A stretch of 64,000 nt of DNA from Letharia columbiana (taxonomy: Eukaryota > Ascomycota > Lecanoromycetes > Lecanorales > Parmeliaceae). How positions within the stretch are numbered: position 1 is the stretch's first letter; every line of letters starts with the position of its first letter. The stretch is from assembly GCF_014066305.1 (NCBI RefSeq), contig NW_023501040.1, positions 1,211,001 through 1,275,000 of the forward strand. The letters run 5' to 3'. Shown one piece after another: positions 47,524-59,331 of the stretch. The position numbers were made by a program, and so were the translations under genes. The notes under the pieces were generated by a model. It had not been told where the DNA came from and searched no databases. It was given only the letters and a program-made list of their open reading frames with translations.

Positions 47524-49902
47524 GATGGTGTTCGTTGGGGATCCAAGAACACTGCTGATGCTTGGCGATAGTGGCACGGTGACACTAGACGCGAGGATTG
47601 CTAGTTGAGCGAATGTTGATTGAGGATACTGCCAGTGAGAGATGGTGTGTGGTTGGTTTTTGGTCAGACCAAATCAGGTGTCCTGTGATTGTTGTGGGTT
47701 GCTTAGTCGGCGACGAGTCATCGATTGCTACTGGATCCCTTTCAAGCTCCGACAAGCAGTTCTCCGGATATAGACTTGGATTATCGACCAATTTCGACTT
47801 CTGTCCTCCTCCTTTTTCTTTCTCTTCTTTCTCTTCTTCGGACCCAACAACAAACCCACCAATCTATCCCCTTCACCTGGACCGATAAGGATGATGCATT
47901 CGAGATGAGCTGCTCCAACTTGTGGAATCAGCAGGCAGCAGCTGCTGACATTCGATAAAAATGAGAAACTATAGAGACAGCCAAAACAGTCGCAAAAGAT
48001 GACAAAGTTGAAAGGGTGAGTGGTGGAAGTGGAAGAAGATGAAGAAGTAGAAGAAGAGAAGGACAGCGGAAGGGAGGAATTGAAATTGCAGTCGCGGTTG
48101 GGAGCCAGAGAGACGGGAGCACGCTAAGAGATAGCTCCGGTAATTAGCGCCAAGAAAGATGACTTCACCAACTTTTTCCCTACCTGAAGTACCCTACTTT
48201 ACTCTCTCACGCATCAATTGCAACAAGGCTCTAGTCAACATCATTACGCGTCTATACAAAGTCTGGAGCTGTCTTGTTGACGTGTTTACTTTTTTGTGAT
48301 GCTGTGCGCAACTGAGATACACGGTCATGGACAGAGCTGGGAATCACATCTTGACAGAAGCCCAGGCCCCGGGCCGACAAACAAAGACCTTGTTGCGGCA
48401 CTATTCCTTATTCCTTGAAACCAAACAAATGAAGCTCATCGTAAGCATCAGCATAGGTATCACGTTTACTCGAGTCTCAAATATGAAATGTCAAGCTCGA
48501 TGAGCGCATCTTGAAACGGTTGTCCCTATAATAATAATATGACTCTGACCTATGGTCTTTGAGTAGCACGCGCTTTCTCATACTGCGGTAGTGATCCGGC
48601 GCATCTTTTGGTTCGTGTAGAAGTTTGAAGAATAAAAAGGATCCGTACTCTATCCAAGAATAGCATTCATTCCTGTAGCCTGGGATGCGGGCACCGTCTC
48701 GTATCTACCTTACTCCGTGAGTCCGTAGCCCGCGCAACTTCCCAACATATCCGCAGGCTCTTTCGCTTTCATTCTGATCCATCCAAAACCTCACGGTGTC
48801 AAAAACTGAATGGACAAACGACATGAATTTATTGTTACACTGGTACCTAGGTACATTGGAAATCATCTGGTCCCTGAAACCCGGGCGACTGTGAACTGTA
48901 CTGTGAACTCTTAACTTAACTACGGTACTGTCGAGCTTCCTCCTGCCTCTCTGGTCCAGCTGTCAGACTGATCTGCGCAAAAGCCGAAAAGTCAATCAAG
49001 CTCCAGAGGTTCGGGAAGTTGGTGGGGAGGTGCGGTCTGTGCCGTCATTGGTTCTGCTTTCTGCCACTTTGCATCTTTTTCCACTTTCCCTTTTTCCTCA
49101 ACAAGGCTTCATGCAAGTCAGCCGCTCCTTCCTTAAGCCCCCTCTCTCCCGGTTCTACATACCTCCGCTTCTCCCACATCATCGCCATCATCGCCATCAT
49201 CGCACATATTATTCATGCTTTCGCACAGCACCGTGGTCATACCTTTACGGTACCACAATTAACCAAGGGGAGATCGTGTACCTTTCCAGCATCCCCGCGA
49301 CACCCTTTCTCAACTGGGAACAAAACGTTGTGTGCGAGAAGAACGTAACATGTCTCGATGATATCACCGTTGCCGAAGCATCAACCAGGGTTCGTCAAGT
49401 ATCTTGCAAATCCCAGGTTGAATATCAATGCCTCGATCCACCGCGATCATCTGCCTGGACGCCTCTTTCTCGGCTGAAGCTGAACCGTTGGAAAGAAGGC
49501 GTTCTGTCGTCGGTCCATCCATGCATTGCACTGTACCGCATTTCTCCACGTCGAACTGCGCTTTAACCTCATGGCCCGTGTTAATGGTGAGGGGGGACTG
49601 TTCCAAAGAGTCCAGGGCGAACATCTGAAACCTGTGGCCCTGCGGCCGCGGAGAATAGCCCAAGAAGCTGTGAGAAGCCTCTGGGGCGACTGTTTCCTCG
49701 TGAATGATCTGATGCAAATACGATGTGGAGCACATGATTTTGGCCAGCTTCAGCGCGATGCGTACTGCTCTGCGGGGTCAAGATCGATCAAAGGGCTCAA
49801 GGAGAAGTGCACGCTCTTTCCTTAACATAAATCAAATCGTACGCATGAATCATACGGTAAGTCACACGTTGTCTATGTCGCAGCTCTATATACGATTTAC
49901 CC
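47524..49902. other. 2.4-kb intergenic region
   Basis: Largest gap without a supported gene. Near the WSC gene is a long CT tract (47800-47839, TTTCTTTCTCTTCTTTCTCT), read as a GA tract in that gene's promoter. At 49177-49203 there is a CATCATCGC repeat. Frames at 49030-49566 (plus) and 49364-49735 (minus) overlap one another and show no motif, so neither is called. A small unrecognised gene or lncRNA could be present. Confidence 0.4.
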
Positions 49903-51398
49903 TCAGATGATCTGCGGCTTCCCCGTCGGGAGCTTGTTTGTCACCAACCCAGCACAACAATCTCCGGCCTGCGGCTTTGCGTGCGAACGCTTATCATGCC
50001 ACTTTTCATAATCCAGCTGCAATTCTTCAGTCCACTTATCCTTGGCTGCTCTTCCCTTGGCTAGTACAGACGCGCCTAAAACTGTCTCCCCCACGTCCTT
50101 TCTCTCAATGCTGTTCGGATTGTCGCTGTCAGAGGACGAGTCCGAGTCGTTACTATGTTGGCGTTTCCAGTGAGTAAGGTGGAGGAGCTCGCCGGTTTCC
50201 ATCTTGAAGAAGGCTTTAGTATTCCCGTTGATTTGAAGCTCGATCAGGCCCTTGTGATTCTCGCCCGATGAGCGATTTTTAAGAGAAACTGGTGATTCTC
50301 TACGCCCGCTGGTCAACGTGGCGGAGGAGCTGTTGGTCGATTGGAATGGGACGGTGTCTTTCACCAAACTATCCTGGTCTAGAGAAGCTCGGCTGCGCTT
50401 GCGGGGTTGGCCGAGGTCGTGATGATCTTCTGGTTTGTGTGTCTCAAGGATCCCTTGGCCGGTAACGGTTTTACGTCCGCTAGTAATCTGGATGTCAGAA
50501 TGTGCAGGGCTTGTGAAGACTTCCATCGACCTTGCATTTCGCCAAGCCAATATTAACATCAACGCTCCCAATGCGAGTGTCGTAATGATGACGATTGCCG
50601 GCGTGGATATACTTCGATAGACGGTGTTGGCTCCTAGGGACTGGCACACGATGTAAGGAAAGCCACAACGCCGCTTGGGTGTCCACTTCATCCATCTCGA
50701 AGTTAGAGCGAGCGAAGAACGCAATGTTCGTTTGTCCAAGTGATACGGCGAGCTCAGCGGACCATGCTTCATTGCCAGTTTGCACAGCAGAGTCGAATTC
50801 TCAAGAGTCGTGAACCCAGCCTGACTGCTGGTCAGAAGAACCGGTCCAAAAAGATGAAGTCACTTACTTGGATCAAGTCTGTACAACCACTTAGTGTCGA
50901 GTTTTCGGTTGATATGACAGCTAGCTTGTATGTTCGCACGCCTATGAATAGCAAGCCAACCAGGGAAGCTACTAGGGTAAATACACCCAGGCCGTGCTCA
51001 AGCCAATGTCTTCTGGAAGATATTGGACGGCAGGAAGAGAGCCATGAGGCTGCATTGCTGTGAGGTGAACCTTCTGCGCTCTTAGGAAGTGGTGTGGCTG
51101 AAAGATTCCTGCTCCGAGGTGACTGATTTGGTGTTAATGTGGCACTCGGAGGCAGAGGCTCAACATCCGAAGGGGTCTGTGGTCTGAGGTTGGAAGGTTC
51201 GTGCGACGGGACTGGTGACGAAGATTCGGATGCCGAGGTAGCACTGCTTCCTCGGGACTGTGGGCGAGACGATTCGAAAGAGTTGGACGAGGAGCTTGTG
51301 TTGAGCGATGGGTTGAGAAGACGGGGTGGTGTACCGGAATCGGGCGAGGCTGTCGGTTCAACAATGATTGGGTTCGCGTTATGATTTTCGACTGCCAT
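49903..51398 (-). CDS. Two-TM hypothetical membrane protein, 482 aa
   Basis: Two exons, 50868-51398 and 49903-50820, with a 47-bp intron (GTAAGT, GGTCAG); phases are zero. The N-terminal 130 residues are Ser/Pro-rich and disordered (SSNSFESSRPQSRGSSATSA). TM1 is about residues 137-157 (LGVFTLVASLVGLLFIGVRT), followed by a loop of about 90 residues, then TM2 (AIVIITTLALGALMLILAW). The C-terminal half is polar with an acidic Ser/Asp run (SNDSDSSSDSDNPNS) and a segment rich in Lys/Trp/Glu (KDKWTEELQLDYEKWHDKRS). I know many ascomycetes have such two-TM proteins of unknown role but cannot name a family. In the loop an alternative frame (50495-50785, FFARSNFEMDEVDTQAALW) looks equally protein-like, so a hidden indel pair there is possible. 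Confidence 0.65.
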
Positions 51399-52833
51399 TG
51401 CACAAGACTCGCAACCAAAGACGAAAGATCGGTACACGAAGAAGAAGAAGACGAAGAAGAAATTGGTCCTGCGGGAATTTCCTGATTAAATCTTGTTGAC
51501 CGTTTCGCAGCCTCGTGCTACTTCTTAGGTTCCCCCCCGTCTCCCCCACTATCCTGCTTGTCATGCTGATTTTATGACCGCATGCAGATGTGGCTGTACC
51601 TTTGCTATTGGGCGATCCACTGGATCTTGCGCGGAGTCCCCGTAAACCCGATGCGCGAAAGGAAGCCGTTGAGGCGCATGGCCCAATCGCTGCCGTGGAG
51701 GTTCGAAATACTCAGCCACAGCACCTGCATGGTGATGTCTTCCCGCAGCGCTACTCTGCAGGCCGGTGGCCACCGTGCGGGAGACAAGCGCTTGCTGGAC
51801 ACCCTCCTTTTTTTTTAAGGGGCGGGAAAGGAGTCCTCTCTCTGGGGTTTAGTACCGGTGCTGGATTTGGAAATTCGATGCGAGGACTTTCGAGCTGCTC
51901 GGTGGTGCGTTGGGAGGGGCACAGGTGAGGGGTTATTGTGAGCTGGGATTCGATACTTCTTTTGAGCTTTTGCGCCGGCATTTATGGATGAGTTGGATAG
52001 GTAGGGTAGCTTTTTTTTGGTTTCATGTGTCGTGCTTAAAATGCATAGGTCAGTGGAAATCATAAGGTAGAATGGCGGCTTTGGGGCCTAAAACGCCCAC
52101 GGGTCATTTTGGCACGATGTTCGGTTGAAATTATATAGGATGGATGAAGTGATTTCTCCTGAGATCTCTGGGACCCTGGTCCTGGTGAATTGAGTGTTTC
52201 AGACTACAGACTACACGACGACTGGGATGACTGGGGGCCGGATTTTGACGTGTCTGTCCTTTGTGATATACCTCCAGAAACTACACGGCAGGCTGTAACG
52301 ACAGCCCCACACCATCGGAACTCCCTCGACTGAGGCAATGATGGTATGAGCGAAGCCGATCCGCATCGTCTACCGATAGCCGCTGACGTTTCGAGATAGA
52401 CAGAGCAGGGACCGAGTCTAAGGGCCATCGCAAAAGCTGCCATGGTTTCTTCATTTTAGGGATGCTATGGTACGAGTACATCGATCGGGTCAAGAAGACC
52501 GTGTGTGATATCATTGAGTGGAAAGTCCCTGTTGTACGTCGCAATCCAACGTCGATACACCCTGCGGTCCCTGTTCGATGGGGCCGTATCCTACCAACAC
52601 TTTGGTCACCGGCGAACGCCGTTCCGGTGACCGTCCGCCGACATGTTTATTGGGTGAACGTTATCCAAACCAAGGTCCCAAGTCCAACCACAGACAGACC
52701 CATCATATTGACAGCAATGCTCGATGTGAGACGTGTGATAGTGAGAGCTTGGAGAGCCGCCTCTCGCTCGTCCTTTGTCCCACTTCGGTTCTGTGCTTTT
52801 GGCGTCCGCCTCGAGCAGCTCTTTCATACTCTG
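51399..52833. other. 1.4-kb gap without a supported gene
   Basis: Contains homopolymers (T9 near 51810, T8 near 52011) and many overlapping frames of 60-150 codons on both strands. None has a recognisable domain. The right half may hold decayed sequence belonging to the relic region that follows. Confidence 0.35.
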
Positions 52834-53148
52834 CTAGCTCTTGCGCCACTCTCGATGCTGAGCGATGGCATTCCCTCCTCCGCTCTTCAACGCATCGCAA
52901 AAGACGAGGTTGGACAGTGAAACGAGCGCTTTCAATCTAGATTCGTCCGAGGCAAGGTCTGCGGCAATTTTGCGGATCTGGCCGACAAGTTCTGGGTCTC
53001 TGTGATGGTCGAAGAGTGTTCCTTGGCACCGGGGACCGATGGACAGAGGTCGAGGGTGGACGAAATGTCTTGGCTGCGCGGACGCGGGTGGCCTGATGTA
53101 TGCGCTCTGGAGGAGAGTTTTGGAAGTCAGGCGTAGTGTTCCGAGCAT
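52834..53148 (-). CDS. Hypothetical small protein, possibly mitochondrial, about 104 aa
   Basis: Frame with an internal ATG near 53148 giving MLGTLRLTSKTLLQSAYIRP, an Arg/Ser-rich acid-free leader that would fit a mitochondrial presequence, followed by FDHHRDPELVGQIRKIAADL and HREWRKS before a TAG at 52834-52836. The same frame continues past the TAG with QSMKELLEADAKSTEPKWDK, which looks coding, so the TAG may be a nonsense change (CAG to TAG). Family unknown; lies at the edge of a decayed region. Confidence 0.35.
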   Translation of the reverse strand: MLGTLRLTSKTLLQSAYIRPPASAQPRHFVHPRPLSIGPRCQGTLFDHHRDPELVGQIRKIAADLASDESRLKALVSLSNLVFCDALKSGGGNAIAQHREWRKS

Positions 53149-53889
53149 TCTGAGCAATTTCAAAGGATCTATACTGCAGTGCGATGGAGTAGGTTTCAAT
53201 TCAGGTCGTCCGGGTCCGTGGTGACAGGAAAGAAGCTGGCTTTGGCTGGTGACAGTGGGGGATTCATGTCGACAGGGGAGCCTTCTGAGACATGCATGCC
53301 ACTAGTGTCAGCGGCCAATAAGCCATCAGGGATCACAAGCACACTCTCAGGCTGCATATCCACGATCCTACTCTGGCAGGATGGTCTTCCCGATTCACGG
53401 TTACCGCTAAGCTCATTCGCCTTCTTCAACAGATCCCATCGTCCATGTCCACAGGCAGGCGAAACCGATTCATGCCTCGAGGATCTCCATTGCCCGCAAG
53501 ACGCTTACCCCGTATCCTGAGATCTACGCCTCGGCGGCCCATTCTTCTTCTTCGTTGTCCTACGACAAACTACTCAGTCTCTCGTCTTCTACCTCACACG
53601 AGCTTTCAGTCCCGCAGGACACTTTTCGAAGATCGCCATGATCCTGAGCGTAAGGGCACACACCAAATGGCACGTATTGGATCGACGCACAGGAATCGAT
53701 CGTATCAGGTCGTCTCCAGTGATCGCACTACCCCCTTTTTTTTGCCGGTTTCATCCGAACCCGCACGCGAAGAACATAAGTAATCGTCTCTTGGGTCATG
53801 TCTAACATGAATTGTCGGCCGGAGGTCCAGGAGAATTGTTAGGGCTTGAGACAGCTCACCCGGACGGCAGTCCACACCCAAGATGGACA

Positions 53890-55010
53890 TCTGAGGAGCG
53901 GGAAGCGTTGCAAGAGCTGATACGGATCGGTCTTTTGCGTCACGCAATGACCCAGCGTATCTTTGGTGAGCCGCGAAAAGGTGTTGTCGCTCATACTACG
54001 GCATCGAAAAACCATTGCAAAAACCGACTTGTTGCGAGAACGGAGCGGAATGGTGATTGAAGATTGTGGCCAGCAGCGTAAATGGGTACACCGGTCCGCC
54101 TCACAGATGAAGTGGAACCTGCTCATCTTACTCGCAGACGGTGGACGCAATGGCGCAGGGGCCAGCGTTTGAGGCGCCAGAGCACACTGTGAACCTCTCT
54201 ATTTATTCGCCAAAAGAATCGATCTCTGATCGAGCCCGCTAGTGTTTTGCACTTGCGAAAAGCACCATAGATGCCTTGTATACCGAGCTTGCCAAGTATC
54301 CCGCTCGAAAAACAATTCTCTGATCCCACGAACATGTGGAACTCGGACAAATGCTGCGTCCCAATCCATCTCATAGACCATCCCCCTTTCGAGGCTATCG
54401 GGAAAGGGATCGTTGTTGACGTTGGCGGGTCGCACGGTCAAATCGCCGTCCCAATCGCCCAGCGTTCCCACCAGCCTATGGTCTATCCTGCAAGATCGAC
54501 CCGAGGCCATCGCTCACGGTCCCCGTCAAATCCCTCAAGAGCTGGCGTCCCGCGTGAACATCGTGGCGCATGATTCCTGCACCGAGCAACCGGCCCGCGC
54601 CGCAGACGTGTACCACTTCCGCCGGATCTTCCACGACCGGTCGGGCGAATACGCCGTTGCGGGTTCTGGGGGCCCTGACCCCGGTACTCGAAGCCTGGAG
54701 CATGCATCGTCATCGGCGGATACCGCTTGCCCGCGCCGGGTTCGCCGTCTCCGTATCGGGAACTCCCGTCGAGGTCTGTTTTGCGCTGTCTGTTCTAGCG
54801 GTTTCTGGTCGTCGTCCCGTCGGTGGTCGACGGCTGATACGGTTTCCGTAGATCGGCCGACCTGACTACGCTCGAGGTTCGGAACTTGGAGGAGCGTGGG
54901 GCCGAGGGGTGGGATCGGTTGGTCGCGAAGGCGGAGAAGTCGATTGCGTGTCTGTCTCATTTGAGGGGTTTGAATATTTACAGGAGGATACATGGGATCC
55001 TTGACCCATG
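53890..55010 (+). pseudogene. O-methyltransferase pseudogene (secondary-metabolism type)
   Basis: Pieces of a class I-like SAM-dependent O-methyltransferase (fungal COMT-type) occur in the right order but in changing frames. N-terminal dimerisation/winged-helix part: IRIGLLRHAMTQRIFGEPRK and GVVAHTTASK (53915-54010). SAM motif I: GKGIVVDVGGSHGQIAVPIA (about 54400-54465). Then in another frame LQDRPEAIAHG, ELASRVNIVAHDSCTEQPAR and ADVYHFRRIFHDRSGEYAV, in a third RVLGALTPVLEAWS, then IVIGGYRLPAPGSPSPYRE, and finally DLTTLEVRNLEERGAEGWDR (54860-54930). The region between the N-terminal part and motif I is badly eroded. At least four frame changes and missing sequence make it non-functional. Product unknown. 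Confidence 0.85.
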
Positions 55011-55629
55011 TGAAGAGATGGAAAATCGAATGTCGGGTTTTAAAGTACCACTGATATCTTGCTCTTCTATTCTTTCCGTTGCTCACAACGGTATTCTTCT
55101 CTCTAAAAATGTGATAGAGGAATTTTAAAGTAACTTGACATTTAAAAACTATAGTAGATATCATGTTCCAGATAGATAAAAGACTTGATTAGATGTTTAA
55201 CCCTCTACTGGTCTAAAAAGTAGAATAATATCTACGCCCGCATGCCAGTGATGTAGATCCTCACTCAAAGCAAAAGCTGCACCAAAAGGCAAGACAACAG
55301 TCCATCCCCGATCGAGAACGCCGTTATCATATCTGCGTACAACAAGAATCAGACCCAATCGAGGTGGGATATCGGCTACGAGCAGAGCGAAATGCCACGA
55401 TTTGGACTCTCCTTGTCTCTTTGCCGACGCGGTCTGGGATGTCGTGTCTGCCCTTGCCCTTCAAGAGGGAAAGACTGGTCAAGTCAAATCCACCAGCGAG
55501 GAAAAGCAACTCCGAACATCGACGGCTAAAGCGTACGTGAGCGATCGGATCACACTCCAATGGAGTTCTGCATCATCTCCACAGGAAAAGAGCTGGAGCG
55601 CCATGTGGGTTCCGATCGCTTCGAGGTCT

Positions 55630-57682
55630 TGAAGTCGGAAGATCGTAGAACCTATTCGGGATGTAGACGAAGAGGCACTAAGAGATGATGTAGACTGTAA
55701 GGGCGTAGATTGTGATGCCAATGACGCTGACGATCCAGTGGACATTTTTGTTCGCGGACCAGCCTAATAGAAATCTCTGGTGAGCTACTTCCAATCTTGG
55801 CGTCCGCAAGAAAGAGTTTACCAAGATGAACAATTCAATCAAGGGACCCCAGACAAAGATCAATGCTAGTCGCAGTCGAGATTCCTGAGCACGGAGACCG
55901 TTCTTGGAGGTATCCGGTATGAGCATGTATTGGAGGTAGTAGAAGTATATGCCCATTGCGAGGACGCAGCCCACAACAATGCAAGTAATGACCACACCGG
56001 TCTCTCCAATGTTGAAGCCATAAAGCGGACCGTAGACTAAGGGAAACACTTCGAAGAACTAATAGTAGATGCCGTAAATGAGAGCGGTGTAGACGTCGGT
56101 GAACAGTACGGCTGGATCCTTAAACATGATCTCGAATGGTTTTGTTCAGGGCATCGAAAGCTATAGCACTAGCCGTCAGGCCTCGACGATCGATTTGGCT
56201 CTGCGAGCTGATGTTTGGGTTCTGACTAAGTTTGCGGAGACGCGTCCACCAGCGAAGGAGGATATTGCTGGCTGATGTTTCTGGAAGACAGAAGAACCAC
56301 AAGACAAAGACCGGGCCTGCCAACCACAAAATCTCCCAGAGTGACCATCGCCAATGCTCCACAACCACTGCGAAGCCTGACAGCATGGGCCCCAAAGCAG
56401 TTGCTGCGAAGATAGCAGATACCCAAACAGACACAGAGAAGGGAAGATAGAGCAGACAGTACTGGGAACATATCACCTTAGTGTACGAAATATCGAGAGG
56501 AGCCTACCATGTCTTGCATCGTGGCACCACCATTATTGAGACAGGGGCTACCAAAGAAACCTTGCCAAAACCCTGAAAAATAGCAATCCTCTGATGTTGT
56601 TGACGAGTGCTGTAGGCACACACAGTATCACAAAAATTGCGAACGTGAAAATGTAAGGTAAGTTTCTGCCGAAATCTCGAATTTCACCTACGTAGATCAG
56701 TCGGCCTTTCATTTTCGGTCCCTTTCTATAGGCACTACTAAACTTGTGGAGACCGCCACGCACTCATAGGAGCCCAAATCAGAGGACCCGTTCCATCTGT
56801 GCTTCTATTAGAGACCGAACCTCAGTAGTCTGCGTTCTGACTTACACCCGAGTATATAGAGGGCGAGGCCAAGCGTTGCAACAGACTCGTTGAACCCAAA
56901 CCTAGCCATGACAAGTCTGTCTATCGGTCAGTAACGCAGACCGCAGAGCTGATAAAGAATCTCGCTTCGGCGAAGATGGGTACTCGTCGACTATCCAGCC
57001 GTTGATAGATAAACCCTAGTAGCAGTGTGGAAGGAGACCGGAAGGAGAGATCGCTTACAATTCGCTGGATGTATAGATTGCAGACCCCATATAGACAGAA
57101 AAAGTATAGATCCTGTTTTACTCATGTCAGCTTGAGCACCTCACAGCCATAGCCTGTCCATGCACTCACGTTATTTGGAAAGCAACAAAAGCCTTCTTTT
57201 TCTGCGGACAATTTTGAGGATTCGCTGGGTCATCGGTATTGTACCAATCCACCAAAACAGTGCCATCTGCCGTCCTCGCCGGAAGAATGGGTCTTGACTT
57301 GGTCCTCTCTACTTCAAGCTTCTTCCCGATATCTAGTCTCTCGTTTGTATAGGGCAACTTTTGAGTTCTCTGCAGCCCCAGTGCTCTAGCTGGCTCTTGT
57401 TCTTGGTCGTCTTCCACGTCAGGATCTGAGCTGGTGGCCGATCTTTCCGAGTCAAGCTTCGTATCAAGTGTCGAAGTTCTAGTTGCCTTGAACGACCCTA
57501 CATCGTTAATTTCGCTGTTGGAACTCTGCTCGACAATCTTCTCCGAGGGCAGAGAAGCATCCGCATGGTAGCAATGAGGGCAATGGGAGTCTTCTCTCTC
57601 TTCAGGGTAACGGAAGAACTTGTTGCCAGAAGGAATGCGAACGAGCTGCCCAAAAGGGGCTTCTCTAAAAGAGATCAGCCAT
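55630..57682 (-). pseudogene. MFS multidrug transporter pseudogene (DHA1/FLR1 type)
   Basis: Remains of a 12-14 TM drug:H+ antiporter. Order: MADLF and REAPFGQLVRIPSGNKFFRY at the start, an acidic linker, then GTVLVDWYNTDDPANPQNCP and QKKKAFVAFQIT, IYTFSVYMGSAIYTSSE, RFGFNESVATLGLALYILGY, EIRDFGRNLPYIFTFAIFVI, QGFFGSPCLNNGGATMQDMY, LGPMLSGFAVVVEHWRWSLW and EILWLAGPVFVLWFFCLPET, then FKDPAVLFTDVYTALIYGIY, and a final membrane part. Several short GT-AG introns are still recognisable. Breaks: an extra base in the A4 at 57667-57670 five codons after the ATG at 57682; an extra base in the CC at 56565-56566; an extra base in the T4 at 56140-56143; in-frame TAG at 56059-56061 and at 55678-55680. The last helices are missing. 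Transcribed toward the methyltransferase relic. Confidence 0.88.
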
Positions 57683-58357
57683 GACGGAGGGTCAATATTC
57701 TGAAAAGTGCAGCCGGTGAAATAATATCAGGGAAAAGCCAAGCATTCTCAACGCTCGATGAAGAATTTAGCATCTTCTGACTCAACCTCACTATCAATAA
57801 AACATGACAATGAATGAGCATGAGCATGCAGCGTCCAATGGTTGGTTTCAACGTGGATAGGCCTACCAGTCAAAAGAGTTGCGAAGCTTTCTAGCGTTTG
57901 ATTTGTGGTTCAGTATCCACGATTAGTAAACATTGTTGCGATAGTGTCCTGATATGGCAGTTGCTGTTGGACAGGGCCGTACGAGTCGTGTCAGAGTCCT
58001 GCACATGCGATAGTTCAGTCGGTGAGAATCCCTACCTCGACAGTCAAAACTGTGGGATAGGTGGCCATCGTGCTGCTCGAAGGCTCGGTCGACGAAAGAA
58101 GTCGAGGAATCAGTAGACGTCTGTTAGCCTTACCGCCAAACCATGAAAGATACTAGAACCTTGAAGAACCGCAAGTAGACTTTGGCCTAGGGTTCTGGTC
58201 TCATAACATCTATATGTAACAGGGGTAGTCAATTGTATGTAGTAGCTGTAGAGCAGTGATTTTGCTGGGGGTGGTGATGTTCGACGCTAGGGGACTAGCT
58301 CCGTTATCTCTTGGCATATCCTTCGGACCCTCAGCTTGCCTGAAGCCATACTTTACT
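57683..58357. other. Intergenic region upstream of the cyclin gene
   Basis: No gene supported. Contains the former promoter of the MFS relic and the promoter of the cyclin gene. Confidence 0.4.
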
Positions 58358-59331
58358 ATGGCACCAGAACCAGAACAGCTCTCGTCTCTGTCAAACCCGT
58401 TGGCTACGGTCGACCAGCTCTCGACCTCCAGCTCCCAACTTGATGGCGTACCTGCGGATCTCGAAGGTTCTCTTCGCTTCGCCGGCGCCAAACTCACCCA
58501 AGCTGCCGGCATATTGCTCCGGCTGCCGCAGGAGATCATTGCGCAAGCCATTGTCATCTTTTACAGATTCTATCTTGGGTCGGAGGGAGGAAGCTTCCGG
58601 ATCAATGCGGTGAAGGTGCGGCACCAACATGTAGTCTAATCTGCGCATCGAAGCTTGTGCTGATCGAGAAATAGGATGTTTCTGCAGCATCACTATACAT
58701 GACGGCTAAGATCTCATTCCTGCCTCAGTCGACTCGCTCGGTATTGAACGTCTACGCCTATCTTCTCTCCCCCACCTCTCCTCTACGAAAGCCGTCAGAG
58801 GGCATTACAGGAAAAGAAAAGCCTGATGCTGAATCCTACTATCTTTCGGAAGGATCCTACCATTCCGCAAGGGCTACCCTCCTCCAAACAGAGTCCATCC
58901 TCCTGCGGTCAATCTCATTCATCACGCAGGTCACACTGCCCCACCACCTCGCCCTCACATATCTCCAAACCCTCGGTGTGCTTCCTCCCAGCCCCACAAC
59001 CAAGTCGAGTGCCCTGGCAGCCCGCACGCTTGCACATCTCAACACGGCCTTGTTCTCTCCGCAGCTGCTGTACCTGACACATCAACCCCCCCATCTGGCT
59101 GTGTCGGCGATATACCTTGCGGCGAGGGAGGTGGGAGTCAAGCTACCGAGTATGGAGTGGTGGGAGGTCTTCGATGTTGACAGGGAGACGTTGGGCTTTT
59201 TGGTTGTGGGTTTGGGAAGCTGCGAGGGATGGATTGAGGGTGAGAAGGAAAAATGGACTGAGATAAGCTGTCCGTTGACTTTGGATGAGTTGGAGGAGGA
59301 AATCAGGAGGAGAGATGTAGAGAATGGATGA
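58358..59331 (+). CDS. Cyclin-domain protein (transcription-type, cyclin L/K-like), 304 aa
   Basis: Two exons, 58358-58615 and 58675-59331, with a 59-bp intron; phase zero. Conserved N-terminal cyclin box: LSNPLATVDQLSTSSSQLDG, VPADLEGSLRFAGAKLTQAA, GILLRLPQEIIAQAIVIFYR, FYLGSEGGSF, then after the intron DVSAASLYMTAKISFLPQST and RSVLNVYAYLLS. The second box follows: LLQTESILLRSISFITQVTL, PHHLALTYLQTLGV, LNTALFSPQLLYLTHQPPHL, AVSAIYLAAREVGVKLPSME. This layout (AASIYL-type motif, two boxes, no long tail) matches fungal transcriptional or splicing cyclins of the L/K/T group rather than cell-cycle cyclins. The partner would be a CDK acting on RNA polymerase II or splicing factors; the exact ortholog (for example Pch1 or cyclin L) is not decided here. 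Start ATG 58358 directly precedes the conserved region. Confidence 0.86.

Noticed and set aside
49030..49566. 178-codon plus-strand frame
   Set aside because: Hydrophobic start is tempting as a signal peptide, but the rest is low complexity and overlaps an equally long minus frame; no family signal.
53445..53783. Plus frame with TLFEDRHDPER resembling TLFDHHRDPEL of the small minus-strand protein at 52.8-53.1 kb
   Set aside because: About 70 percent base match over 40 bp only, without further support for an inverted duplication.
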